Origin: an uncultured Actinomycetes bacterium | Lineage (GTDB): Bacteria; Actinomycetota; Actinomycetes; Mycobacteriales; Nakamurellaceae | Direction of reading: 5' to 3' | DNA length: 16,627 nucleotides | Assembly: GCA_937926105.1 (NCBI GenBank) | Contig: CALANS010000181.1 | Location: 1-16,627, forward strand | In this document: positions 1 through 7,993 of the stretch, piece after piece | Position numbering within the stretch: position 1 is the first letter of the stretch | Layout of the letters: every line of letters starts with the position of its first letter | The notes under the pieces: model-generated | Seen by the model: only the letters and a program-made list of their open reading frames with translations | What the model was told of the DNA's origin: nothing | The model's database searches: none | Position numbers and translations under genes: made by a program

Positions 1-1480
1 ACGTGCCGTCCGGGTAACCGGTGGTGATGTGTTGCGCCTTGAGCCAGGCGATGTCCCCGCAGAACGGGTTGTCGACCGGGACGTCGGGGAACGGCGCGAC
101 GCTGCAGGGAGGTGCTGCCTGGTCGGGATTGTCCATCCGGTACAGGAACGCGGCGATGCTCTGCCGGGTGACGTCGCCGGTCGGGTGGAACGTGCCGTCC
201 GGGTAACCGGTGGTGATGTGTTGCGCCTTGAGCCAGGCGATGTCGGCGCAGTACGGGCTGTCGACCAGGACGTCGCTGAACGGTACCGGTGGGCACGCGG
301 CGGGTGCCGTGGCCGGCCGGTACACCCAGGTGTCCGCGAGTTCCGTCGTCGTGGCGCCGTCGACGCTGGCGCCGCCGAAGAGCACGAGTTCCCGGGCCGC
401 CGCGTCGTAGGCCATCGACGGGCCGATGCGGGACGACGGACTCGTCGCCGGGTGTTGCTGCGTCCAGGTAGAGCCGTCGAAGGTCCAGGTGTCGACGAGG
501 CCGGTCGCCTGATCGGCCGAGATCTCGAGCCCGCCGAACAGCACCAGCGTTTCATCGGCCGCGTCGTAGGCCAGCAGCGCCCCGACCCGGGCTGACGGGG
601 CGCCGGGCGTATCGACCGGGACCCAGGTGGTGCCGTCGAAGGTCCACGTGTCGTTCAGCTGAGTGTCGGCGGTGGCCCCTTGCATCCCGCCGAACAGCAC
701 CATCCGGCCGAGGGTGGGGTCGTAGGCCATGGCGGCACCGAACCGCGCCGACGGGCTGGTGGCGGGGGAGAGCTGGCTCCAGGTGGTGCCGTCGAAGGTC
801 CAGGTTGCGTTGACGGCGCCGGGACGATTCACCCCGCCGAACAGCACCATGGCTCCGAGCGAGGGGTCGTAGGCCATGGCGGCGCCGAACTGCAATGTCG
901 GGTTCGTGGCGGGGGAGAGTTGGCTCCAGGTGGTGCCGTCGAAGGTCCACGTCTCGACGACCGTCTGTCCGTCCTCGATAGCCATGCCGTAGAGCAGGAT
1001 CTTGCCGATGCTCGGGTCGTAGGCCATGTTCGCGGTCGTGGTGAAGATGGGGCCGTTGCCCTCGAACACTGGTGGGCTGACGGGCGTCTCGACCTGGGTC
1101 CAGGTGGTGCCGTCGAAGGTCCAGGTGTCGTTGAGTGGGGGCTCTGCGTTGCCGCCGAACAGCACGGTCTCGCCGTGGCTGCCCAGATTCGGGTCGAAGG
1201 CCATCAGCGCGTTGGCCCGCGCCGGCGGAGTCGTCGGAGTGGGAACCTGCGTCCAGGTGTCGGGGGGCGTTGCCGCGATCGCCGGTGGGCCGGCGAGCAG
1301 GATCGCCGATGCCAGCGCCACGACAGCGCCGATGGCGGTGACGAGGCGGCGAGGGTGCGGCGCGGATCGGGGGATCGTGGCCGGATGCGCGGCGGCACCT
1401 GTCGGGCGCGGGCGCCGCCGGGTACGGCGTCTGTGTCGCTCGGGTCCGGGTGGGGGGCTTCCCCAGGGTGTGGCCGACAT
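1..1480 (-). CDS. Secreted Kelch beta-propeller protein with SLH repeats (C-terminus cut by window)
   Basis: 493 residues are visible and the reading frame runs off the left edge. I chose ATG at 1480 because GAGG lies 8 nt upstream. The N-terminus is a long Arg-rich stretch (about 15-45), a hydrophobic segment (about 46-64) and a probable signal-peptidase site near AIA-A at 69-70, so the protein should be exported. Residues about 75-390 hold repeated Kelch/galactose-oxidase-like units, recognisable by DTWTFDGTTW, MAYDP and LVLFGG motifs at roughly 50-residue spacing; I count about six blades. From about residue 396 follow SLH units (PFSDVLVDSPYC, IAWLKAQHITTGYPDGTFHP, VTRQSIAAFLYRMD) on a 63-residue period; the second is cut. 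SLH domains normally bind secondary cell-wall polymers, so this is probably a wall-attached propeller with a ligand I cannot name. It lies 105 bp downstream of the aldolase gene on the same strand, beyond a hairpin, and is probably transcribed separately. Confidence 0.88.
   Translation of the reverse strand, partial: MSATPWGSPPPGPERHRRRTRRRPRPTGAAAHPATIPRSAPHPRRLVTAIGAVVALASAILLAGPPAIAATPPDTWTQVPTPTTPPARANALMAFDPNLGSHGETVLFGGNAEPPLNDTWTFDGTTWTQVETPVSPPVFEGNGPIFTTTANMAYDPSIGKILLYGMAIEDGQTVVETWTFDGTTWSQLSPATNPTLQFGAAMAYDPSLGAMVLFGGVNRPGAVNATWTFDGTTWSQLSPATSPSARFGAAMAYDPTLGRMVLFGGMQGATADTQLNDTWTFDGTTWVPVDTPGAPSARVGALLAYDAADETLVLFGGLEISADQATGLVDTWTFDGSTWTQQHPATSPSSRIGPSMAYDAAARELVLFGGASVDGATTTELADTWVYRPATAPAACPPVPFSDVLVDSPYCADIAWLKAQHITTGYPDGTFHPTGDVTRQSIAAFLYRMDNPDQAAPPCSVAPFPDVPVDNPFCGDIAWLKAQHITTGYPDGT
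2..244 (-). repeat. DNA-level direct repeat within SLH units (189-bp period)
   Basis: Bases 1-55 and 190-244 are identical over 55 bp, offset by 189 bp (63 codons), inside the SLH part of the Kelch-SLH gene. The repeat encodes the core WLKAQHITTGYPDGT. It may continue beyond the left edge. Confidence 0.9.
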
Positions 1481-1559
1481 CCGCGCCGCCTCATGCCGTG
1501 GTACTGCACGAAAAACCAACGAGAGGACGCTAACAGACCGTGACTGCTCGGCGACAGAG

Positions 1560-1587
1560 GATCACCGCTGCCGATGCCGCAGTGATC
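1560..1587 (-). terminator. Hairpin at the aldolase stop codon, possible terminator
   Basis: GATCACCGC (from 1560) and GCAGTGATC (to 1587) pair with one mismatch around a short loop, overlapping the aldolase stop codon at 1586-1588. There is no T-tract, as is common in actinobacteria. It would separate the SIS-aldolase operon from the Kelch-SLH gene. The fold was judged by eye. Confidence 0.4.
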
Positions 1588-2425
1588 AGCCGGAGCCGGC
1601 GATGATTCCGATCAGCCGGGCGGTCTCGGCGGTCAGCGCATCCCGGCCGGCGCCCAGATACTTGCGTGGATCGACCACATCCGGGTGCTCGGCCAGATAC
1701 CCGCGCAGCGCCGAGGTCAGCGTCACGTTCAGGTGCGTCGCGATGTTGACCTTGGTCAGCCCCGCCGTCACCGCCCGGGCGATATCGGCATCTGCCACCC
1801 CAGACGATCCGTGCAGCACCAGCGGCACCGGCACCGCCGCCCGCAGCTCGCCGATCCGCTCGAAGTCCAGCGCCGCGGTCCGCTCGGTCATGGCGTGCGA
1901 GGATCCCACCGCGACTGCCAGCGCGTCGATACCGGTTGCTGCGACGAACGCGGCTGCCTCGCCCGGATCCGTGCGCACCCCGGGCGCGTGCACCCCGTCC
2001 TTGCCGCCGACCTCACCCAGCTCCGCCTCCACCCAGACCCCGGCATCGTGCGCCCGGCGCACCACGTCCGCCGTACGGCCGACGTTCTCGGCGTAGTCCA
2101 GCGCCGACGCGTCGAACATCACCGACGTGAAGCCCAGCGCGATCGCCTCATCGACCAGTGCCTCATCCGTCGCGTGGTCCAGGTGCACCACCACCGGAGC
2201 GCTCGACGCCCGGGCCACCGCCAGCGTGGCCAGGCCGATCGGCCCCAGCGCCCCGTGGTAGCGGGCGGCGTTCTGCGACACCTGAAGGATCACCGGCGAT
2301 CCGGCTCGCTCGGCCCCGGCCGCCAGTGCCTCGGCATGCTCCAGCTGGATGACGTTGAACGCGCCGACCCCCCGTCCGGCATGCCGTGCCGGGAGGACGA
2401 CGTCGGAGCTGGCGACCAGCGGCAT
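1586..2425 (-). CDS. Class II (zinc) fructose/tagatose-bisphosphate aldolase family protein
   Basis: 279 residues, a full-length member of the GatY/KbaY/IolJ/Fba class II aldolase family, which cleaves ketose bisphosphates to DHAP and an aldehyde using a divalent metal. Visible landmarks: GAFNV at 21-25, the catalytic Asp and metal His in HLDHATD (D83, H84), EAELGEVGG (133-141), GSSHAM with H177, LVLHGSSG with H205, and the phosphate/DHAP-binding NIAT (227-230). The ATG at 2425 follows the SIS gene's stop codon after 4 nt, so the two are almost certainly cotranscribed and probably translationally coupled. That pairing suggests the substrate is a ketose bisphosphate from amino-sugar or hexitol breakdown (tagatose-like) and not central glycolysis. 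Fructose versus tagatose specificity cannot be read from sequence here. Confidence 0.9.
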   Translation of the reverse strand: MPLVASSDVVLPARHAGRGVGAFNVIQLEHAEALAAGAERAGSPVILQVSQNAARYHGALGPIGLATLAVARASSAPVVVHLDHATDEALVDEAIALGFTSVMFDASALDYAENVGRTADVVRRAHDAGVWVEAELGEVGGKDGVHAPGVRTDPGEAAAFVAATGIDALAVAVGSSHAMTERTAALDFERIGELRAAVPVPLVLHGSSGVADADIARAVTAGLTKVNIATHLNVTLTSALRGYLAEHPDVVDPRKYLGAGRDALTAETARLIGIIAGSG

Positions 2426-2429
2426 CGGA

Positions 2430-3350
2430 TCAGGCTCCGTTCGTCGAGGCGTCGGTCAGCACGATGGATCGGGTCAGGTTGCGAGGCGTGTCCGGATCCA
2501 GCCCTCGGTGCAGCGCGAGCGCGACGGCCGTCCGCTGCGCCAGTACTAGCTCGGCCATCGGATCGCGCTCGCTGATCTGCACCCGGGCGCCGGTGGCGGT
2601 GATCTGCTCGACCAGTCCCGTTGGGGGTTCGGTCAGCAGCCAGACCAGCGAGTGCGGTTCGGCCAACGAAATCGGCCCGTGCCGGTAGTCCATTGCCGGA
2701 TACGACTCCGCCCATGCCAACGCCGACTCGCGCATCTTGAGCGCCGCCTCGTTGGCCAATCCCACCCCGGGCCCGCGACCCAGGAACACGAATTGCTCGG
2801 TCTCGGCAAAGCCGGCCGGCAGTGCCGCCTCCAGGGCGCTCCGGGCCTGTCCGATCACCGGAGCCAGATCCTGCCCGAGGCCGGCGCGCAGCAGTGCCAG
2901 CGTGGAGGTCGCGAACCGGGTCTGCACCACGGACTGCTCGTCGGCGAACGGCATCAGCAGCACGTCGTCGGCCGCGGAGGCGCCGGGGGTATCCGGGGCG
3001 CCGACCACCGCCAGGGTGCGCTGCGCGCCGTGCAGCTGGCCGAGCAGGTCCAGTACTTCGGTGGTGGTGCCGGATCGGGTGATCGCCAGCAGCCGGTCGT
3101 AGCCGCGCCCGGCGGGGTCCGCCGGAAATTCGGACGCGACGAACGCATCGGTGACGCCCTGTCCCGCCGCCTCCCGATAGGCGGCGTAGGCCTGCGCGAT
3201 GAACGCCGAGGTGCCGCAGCCCACGACCGCGACGCGCTCGCCGGGCTGCGGCAGCACCGCCGCGGATTCGTGCGCCAGGTCCGCGGCGCGCGTCCACACC
3301 TCCGGCTGGCTGGCGATCTCAGCGGTGACGTGCGCTCCTGGCTCAGGCAT
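2430..3350 (-). CDS. SIS-domain sugar-phosphate isomerase/deaminase (AgaS/GlmS-isomerase-like)
   Basis: 306 residues from ATG 3350, preferred over an upstream in-frame start at 3476 because GGAG sits 6 nt before it and homology-like sequence begins only there. Two SIS folds are visible: the first from about residue 38 (RVAVVGCGTSAF, then AITRSGTTTEVLD at 89-101, the Ser/Thr-rich phosphate-binding loop), the second from about 185 (QFVFLGRGPGVGLANEAALKMRE, then the AESYPAMDYRHGP region at 214-226). This layout matches the isomerase half of GlmS and the AgaS/FrlB group, which isomerise or deaminate phosphorylated amino sugars in the cytoplasm. It is the first gene of an operon with the class II aldolase, so together they could convert an amino-sugar phosphate toward DHAP. 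No sugar kinase, PTS component or regulator of the pathway is in the window. Exact substrate unknown. Confidence 0.85.
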   Translation of the reverse strand: MPEPGAHVTAEIASQPEVWTRAADLAHESAAVLPQPGERVAVVGCGTSAFIAQAYAAYREAAGQGVTDAFVASEFPADPAGRGYDRLLAITRSGTTTEVLDLLGQLHGAQRTLAVVGAPDTPGASAADDVLLMPFADEQSVVQTRFATSTLALLRAGLGQDLAPVIGQARSALEAALPAGFAETEQFVFLGRGPGVGLANEAALKMRESALAWAESYPAMDYRHGPISLAEPHSLVWLLTEPPTGLVEQITATGARVQISERDPMAELVLAQRTAVALALHRGLDPDTPRNLTRSIVLTDASTNGA

Positions 3351-3438
3351 GGCGTGCTCCGTTCCGTGGGTGGCGTGCGGCTGTTGGGCTCCATCACACC
3401 GCACCGGCGGGGACCGGTCGACGCCGGAGTGCCGGGCG

Positions 3439-3467
3439 AGTCTGAAAACCTGCCTCTGGATCGACAA
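3439..3467 (-). promoter_or_regulatory. Candidate promoter of the SIS-aldolase operon
   Basis: On the minus strand TTGTCG (3467-3462) and CAGACT (3444-3439) are 17 bp apart, about 90 nt before the SIS start. The left arm of the 21-bp inverted repeat (3441-3461) occupies exactly the spacer and most of the -10, so a protein bound there would block this promoter. Inferred from spacing only. Confidence 0.35.
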
Positions 3468-3548
3468 CCTCCGCACAGCGATTCACATCGCTGCAGGTCA
3501 GGTGCTTGCTGCCGGGGCGGGCCGATAATCCAGGGGCAGGTTTTCAGA
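3441..3548. repeat. 21-bp inverted repeat flanking the divergent SIS/cysS region
   Basis: Arms 3441-3461 (begins TCTGAAAACCTGCC) and 3528-3548 (ends GGCAGGTTTTCAGA) are reverse complements over 21 bp with one mismatch, separated by 66 bp. The arms are not themselves palindromes. They could be two oppositely oriented operators for a regulator acting on the SIS operon. A small mobile element is less likely: I see no target-site duplication at the flanks. Confidence 0.8.
3476..3493. promoter_or_regulatory. Dyad symmetry, candidate operator
   Basis: CAGCGATTCACATCGCTG is a perfect 7-4-7 dyad lying inside the 21-bp inverted repeat and just upstream of the candidate SIS -35. The size suits a dimeric HTH regulator of sugar metabolism, but I do not recognise the motif. 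Confidence 0.4.
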
Positions 3549-3595
3549 CATTGTCAGACTGACGGCGCACCCGCCGCCGCCCCGGCCGCTCCCCG

Positions 3596-3607
3596 TAGGA
3601 TCATCGA

Positions 3608-3610
<3 letters not shown>
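3596..3610 (+). promoter_or_regulatory. Candidate leaderless promoter of cysS
   Basis: TAGGAT (3596-3601, TANNNT type) is followed by exactly 6 nt and then the GTG start at 3608, so transcription would begin at or next to the start codon. AGGA also overlaps this stretch and could serve as a weak ribosome site if the transcript starts further upstream. Confidence 0.45.
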
Positions 3611-5017
<1,407 letters not shown>

Positions 5018-5038
5018 CGAGGACGGCAGGCAGCGCAG

Positions 5039-6049
5039 ATGGCAGGTAATTCACGCCGCCGCGGGGCGATCCGCAAGGCGGGCACCAAGAAGGGCGCCAC
5101 CGTCGGATCCGGGGGCAAGCCGCGGAAGTCGTTGCAGGGCAAGGGGCCGACGCCGCCGGCCGAGGTGCGCAAGGGGCACCCGGCGGCGCGCCGGGCGGCG
5201 GCCGCGAGCAAGGCGGCCATGTCGGGCAAGGGGGCCGGCGGCCGGGCGGCAAGGGGTGCCTCCACCAAGGTCACCGGGGGCCGGGGCACCCGGCGCAGCA
5301 AGGACCTTCCCGAGACCGTCGTCGGGCGCAATCCGGTGGTGGAGGCGCTGCGTGCCGGCGTGCCGGCCACCGCACTGTATGTCGCACAGGGCGTGTCCGC
5401 CGACGAGCGGGTGACCGAGGCGGTGCAGATCGCCGGCCGCGCCGGCATCGCGCTGCTGGAGATCTCCCGCCCCGAGATGGACAAGCTCACCGCCGGCGCG
5501 GTGCATCAGGGCCTGGCGCTGGCCGTGCCGCCCTACGACTACGCCGACCCGGCGGACCTGCTGGCGCTGGCCCGGGACTCGGGGCAGCCACCTCTGCTGA
5601 TCGCCGTGGACGGGGTGACCGATCCGCGTAACCTGGGCGCCGTCGTCCGATCCGCGGCGGCCTTCGGGGCGCACGGGGTGCTGGTGCCCGAGCGGCGGTC
5701 CGCGGGGATGACGGCCTCAGCCTGGCGCACGTCGGCCGGTACCGCCGCCCGGCTGCGGGTGGCGCGCTGCACCAACCTGGTGCGCACCCTCAAGGAATGG
5801 GCGTCGGCCGGGCTGATGATCGCCGGGCTGGATGCCGACGGCACCGTCACCACCGACACATTCGAGCTTGCGACTGGCCCGCTGGTGCTGGTGGTCGGCT
5901 CCGAAGGGCGCGGCCTGGCTCGGCTGACCAAAACGGTCTGCGACGTGACGGTGTCGGTGCCCATGGCGCGCGAGGTGGAGTCACTAAACGCCTCGGTCGC
6001 GGCCGGGGTGGTGCTCGCCGAGGTGGCCAGACGCCGCCGCGCGAGCTGA
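5039..6049 (+). CDS. rlmB: 23S rRNA (guanosine-2'-O-)-methyltransferase, SpoU/TrmH family
   Basis: 336 residues. The catalytic part is a SPOUT (knotted) SAM-dependent RNA 2'-O-methyltransferase: substrate-binding domain from [14 protein letters not shown] (94-107) through HQGLA (156-160), motif 1 [11 protein letters not shown] (195-205), motif 2 VGSEGRGL (286-293) and motif 3 [12 protein letters not shown] (315-326). Family members of this type modify G2251 in the peptidyl-transferase loop (E. coli numbering). Residues 1-90 form an Ala/Gly/Lys/Arg-rich, probably disordered basic extension absent from E. coli RlmB and typical of actinobacterial homologues; it may help bind rRNA. The ATG at 5039 lies 21 nt after cysS, so the pair is probably one transcript. 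The rRNA target is inferred from the family. Confidence 0.93.
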   Translation: MAGNSRRRGAIRKAGTKKGATVGSGGKPRKSLQGKGPTPPAEVRKGHPAARRAAAASKAAMSGKGAGGRAARGASTKVTGGRGTRRSKDLPETVVGRNPVVEALRAGVPATALYVAQGVSADERVTEAVQIAGRAGIALLEISRPEMDKLTAGAVHQGLALAVPPYDYADPADLLALARDSGQPPLLIAVDGVTDPRNLGAVVRSAAAFGAHGVLVPERRSAGMTASAWRTSAGTAARLRVARCTNLVRTLKEWASAGLMIAGLDADGTVTTDTFELATGPLVLVVGSEGRGLARLTKTVCDVTVSVPMAREVESLNASVAAGVVLAEVARRRRAS

Positions 6050-6063
6050 GTGCTCCCTCTCGG

Positions 6064-6109
6064 CTTGTGAGTCTGTGGTGGCGCCATAACGCCACGTGGG
6101 GCTCACAAG
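6064..6109 (+). terminator. Stem-loop after rlmB, probable terminator
   Basis: Arms 6064-6083 and 6090-6109 pair as CTTGTGAG/CTCACAAG at the base and GTGGCG/CGCCAC at the top, with a central mismatched stretch and a CCATAA loop. There is no T-tract. It lies 14 nt after the rlmB stop and just before the metal-importer promoter, where it would insulate the two operons. Confidence 0.55.
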
Positions 6110-6121
6110 GCGGAAATGTTG

Positions 6122-6138
6122 TTGAGAGCGGTTCTCAA
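6122..6138 (+). promoter_or_regulatory. Fur-family (probably Zur) operator over the importer promoter
   Basis: TTGAGAGCGGTTCTCAA is an odd-centred dyad with a single mismatched pair, matching the 7-1-7 TGAGANNNNNTCTCA form of Fur-family boxes. It covers the -35 (TTGAGA, 6122-6127) of a promoter whose -10 TATGCT lies 17 bp further at 6145-6150. Binding would block RNA polymerase. The metal-importer context favours Zur; Fur or Mur/Mn regulation cannot be excluded. Confidence 0.65.
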
Positions 6139-6150
6139 TATCGGTATGCT
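6122..6150 (+). promoter_or_regulatory. Promoter of the zinc/manganese importer operon
   Basis: -35 TTGAGA (6122-6127), 17-bp spacer, -10 TATGCT (6145-6150), about 30 nt before the ATG at 6180, leaving a short leader with an AGGAGG ribosome site. Confidence 0.6.
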
Positions 6151-6179
6151 GGGTGCGACCACTTACCCAGGAGGCACCG

Positions 6180-7148
6180 ATGCGCGCTCCGCGTCCGAGC
6201 CTGCTGGTTGTGCGCCCTGGCTCGACCATCCGCGCTCTGGTCGGGCTGCTCGTTGCGACGCTCGTCACCGCCTCCTGCTCGTCTGTCGCCGCACCGAGCA
6301 GCTCGACCGCGGGCGCGAGGGATGACCCCATCCCGGTGGTCGCTTCTACCAACGTATGGGGCGACATTGCCGCCCAGATCGGCGGCCCCCGGGTGGACGT
6401 GCGCTCGCTGATCAGCGACCCCAGCCAGGATCCGCACACCTACCAGCCCAGCGGGCGCGACGAGCTCGCCGTGTCCCGGGCGGCGGTGGTCATCGAGAAC
6501 GGCGGCGGCTACGACGATGTGATCGCCGGCATGGTCCGGGCCGCGGGCTCCGACCCGATCGTCGTCACCGCCGTGGACGTCGCCAAGGCGGCCGCCTCCG
6601 ATATCCCGATCACCGACAACGAGCACGTCTGGTACGACCTGGATGCGGTGGCGGCGGTCGCCGACCGGCTCGCCGAGGAGTTCACCAAGCTGGACTCCGC
6701 CGGCCGGAGCGAGTTTCAGGGCAATCTGGCGGAATTGCGGCTCCGGCTGGACCCGCTGCGCGATGCCCTGGGGCGGATCGGGCAACACCACCCGCACGCC
6801 GCAGTGGCGGTGACCGAGCCGCTGCCGCTGTACCTGACCGAGTCGGCCGGGCTGGACAACGTCACCCCCGAGGCGTTCAGCGAGGCCGTGGAGGAGGGCG
6901 TCGATGTCACTCCCGCGCAACTCTCCCAGGTGCTCGCGCTGTTCACCGACCATCGCGTCGACGCCCTGGTGTACAACGATCAGTCCACCAGCGCCCAGAC
7001 CGACCGGGTGCACGCGGCCGCCGAGCAGAACGGTATTCCAGTGGTGCCGGTCAGCGAACTGCTGCCGGCCGGGGAGCACTATCAGGACTGGATGCGGGCG
7101 ACCATCGACCGCCTCGCCGCCGCGCTGGACCGGGTGGAGCAGCAGTGA
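6180..7148 (+). CDS. znuA: Zinc/manganese ABC importer, substrate-binding lipoprotein
   Basis: 322 residues from ATG 6180, chosen over an upstream in-frame GTG at 6153 because AGGAGG stands 5 nt before it. A lipoprotein signal peptide ends at the lipobox TASC (C33), so the mature protein is anchored outside the membrane. The rest is a cluster A-I (ZnuA/TroA/AztC-like) metal-binding protein: VVASTNVWGDIAAQIGG (53-69), DPHTYQPS with H86, NEHVWYDLDA with H149, HPHAAVAVTEPLPLYLTESAG (205-224) and YNDQ with D267. H86, H149, a residue in the 205-215 stretch and D267 are the likely metal ligands. There is no His-rich loop of the kind seen in many ZnuA proteins. It is the first gene of a three-gene operon and its stop overlaps the ATPase start by GTGA. 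Zinc is favoured by the Fur-family operator; manganese remains possible. Confidence 0.88.
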   Translation: MRAPRPSLLVVRPGSTIRALVGLLVATLVTASCSSVAAPSSSTAGARDDPIPVVASTNVWGDIAAQIGGPRVDVRSLISDPSQDPHTYQPSGRDELAVSRAAVVIENGGGYDDVIAGMVRAAGSDPIVVTAVDVAKAAASDIPITDNEHVWYDLDAVAAVADRLAEEFTKLDSAGRSEFQGNLAELRLRLDPLRDALGRIGQHHPHAAVAVTEPLPLYLTESAGLDNVTPEAFSEAVEEGVDVTPAQLSQVLALFTDHRVDALVYNDQSTSAQTDRVHAAAEQNGIPVVPVSELLPAGEHYQDWMRATIDRLAAALDRVEQQ

Positions 7149-7993
7149 CGACGCCGACCGCACCCCTGACCCCGGCGCTCGAACTGGCCGGTGCCTCGCT
7201 GGCACACGGCCACCGCGTGCTGTGGCGCGATCTCGATCTGCGGGTCGCGCCGGGTGAGTTCATCGCGGTGCTGGGCGCGAACGGTTCGGGAAAGACGAGC
7301 ATGCTGCGAGCGATTCTGGGCGAGCAGGAGCTGACCTCGGGCACCGTCCGGGTGGCGGGACGGGTGGTGCGGCGGGGCAGCAGGCAGGTGGGCTACGTCC
7401 CGCAGCGCATCGCGATCGATCCGGTCACCCCGATCCGCGCCCGCGACCTGGTACGTCTCGGCGTGGATGGGCACCGGTGGGGGACGGGCATCGTCGGCGT
7501 GGCTCGGGCCCGCCGGCGGGTGCAGGAGCTGCTGGAGTCGGTGGGCGCCAGTGCCTTTGGCGACGCTCCGGTGTCGCAGTTGTCCGGTGGCGAGCTGCAG
7601 CGGGTCCGGATCGCCGAGGCGCTGGCCGGGGATCCGGCGCTGCTGCTGTGTGACGAACCATTGGCCGCACTGGATCTCGCGCAGGCACAGACCGTGGTGT
7701 CGCTGTTGGACGCCCGTCGCCGGGAACGGGGCACCGCCCTGCTGTTCGTGACGCACGACATCAACGCGGTACTCGGCGCGGCCGACCGGGTGCTGTACCT
7801 GGCGAGCGGCCGATTCCGGCTCGGTGCCCCGGACGAGGTGCTGACCTCGGCCGGGCTGAGCGAGCTGTACGGTGCGCCGGTGGACGTGTTCCACACTCAG
7901 GGCAGGGTGATCGTGGTGGCAGCCACCGACCCCGGTGCGGCGCAACACGATCCGCACATACCCGAGCATGTCCTGACGGGGGAGCCGTCGTGA
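7145..7993 (+). CDS. znuC: Zinc/manganese ABC importer, ATP-binding protein
   Basis: 282 residues. The GTG at 7145 overlaps the stop of the binding-protein gene (GTGA), so translation is coupled; a longer upstream open frame is only the shadow of that gene. ABC ATPase motifs are complete: Walker A GANGSGKT (44-51), Q-loop YVPQR (Q87), signature LSGGE (147-151), Walker B LLLCDE (166-171), H-loop FVTHD (H204). The partner permease follows immediately, so the transporter is complete. The C-terminus carries His residues in HDPHIPEH (268-275), unusual for a plain ATPase domain and possibly metal-responsive, though this is speculation. Confidence 0.93.
   Translation: MTTPTAPLTPALELAGASLAHGHRVLWRDLDLRVAPGEFIAVLGANGSGKTSMLRAILGEQELTSGTVRVAGRVVRRGSRQVGYVPQRIAIDPVTPIRARDLVRLGVDGHRWGTGIVGVARARRRVQELLESVGASAFGDAPVSQLSGGELQRVRIAEALAGDPALLLCDEPLAALDLAQAQTVVSLLDARRRERGTALLFVTHDINAVLGAADRVLYLASGRFRLGAPDEVLTSAGLSELYGAPVDVFHTQGRVIVVAATDPGAAQHDPHIPEHVLTGEPS

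Noticed and set aside
29..595. Plus-strand open frames opposite the Kelch-SLH gene
   Set aside because: They are GC-rich shadow frames with Arg/Gly/Ala-rich nonsense; the minus-strand frame shows signal peptide, Kelch and SLH motifs.
3351..3476. Longer N-terminus for the SIS protein
   Set aside because: The extra 42 residues are unlike the family and lie in the regulatory region; ATG 3350 has a good ribosome site.
3441..3548. Miniature transposable element made of the 21-bp inverted repeats
   Set aside because: No target-site duplication flanks the arms, and the arms coincide with promoter elements; kept instead as a candidate operator pair.
3462..3607. T-box leader controlling cysS
   Set aside because: No T-box sequence or specifier stem is visible, and the start codon looks leaderless.
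6356..7144. Long upstream extension of the importer ATPase frame
   Set aside because: It overlaps the whole binding-protein gene out of frame and has low-complexity Arg/Gly sequence; the GTG at 7145 with GTGA overlap is the natural start.
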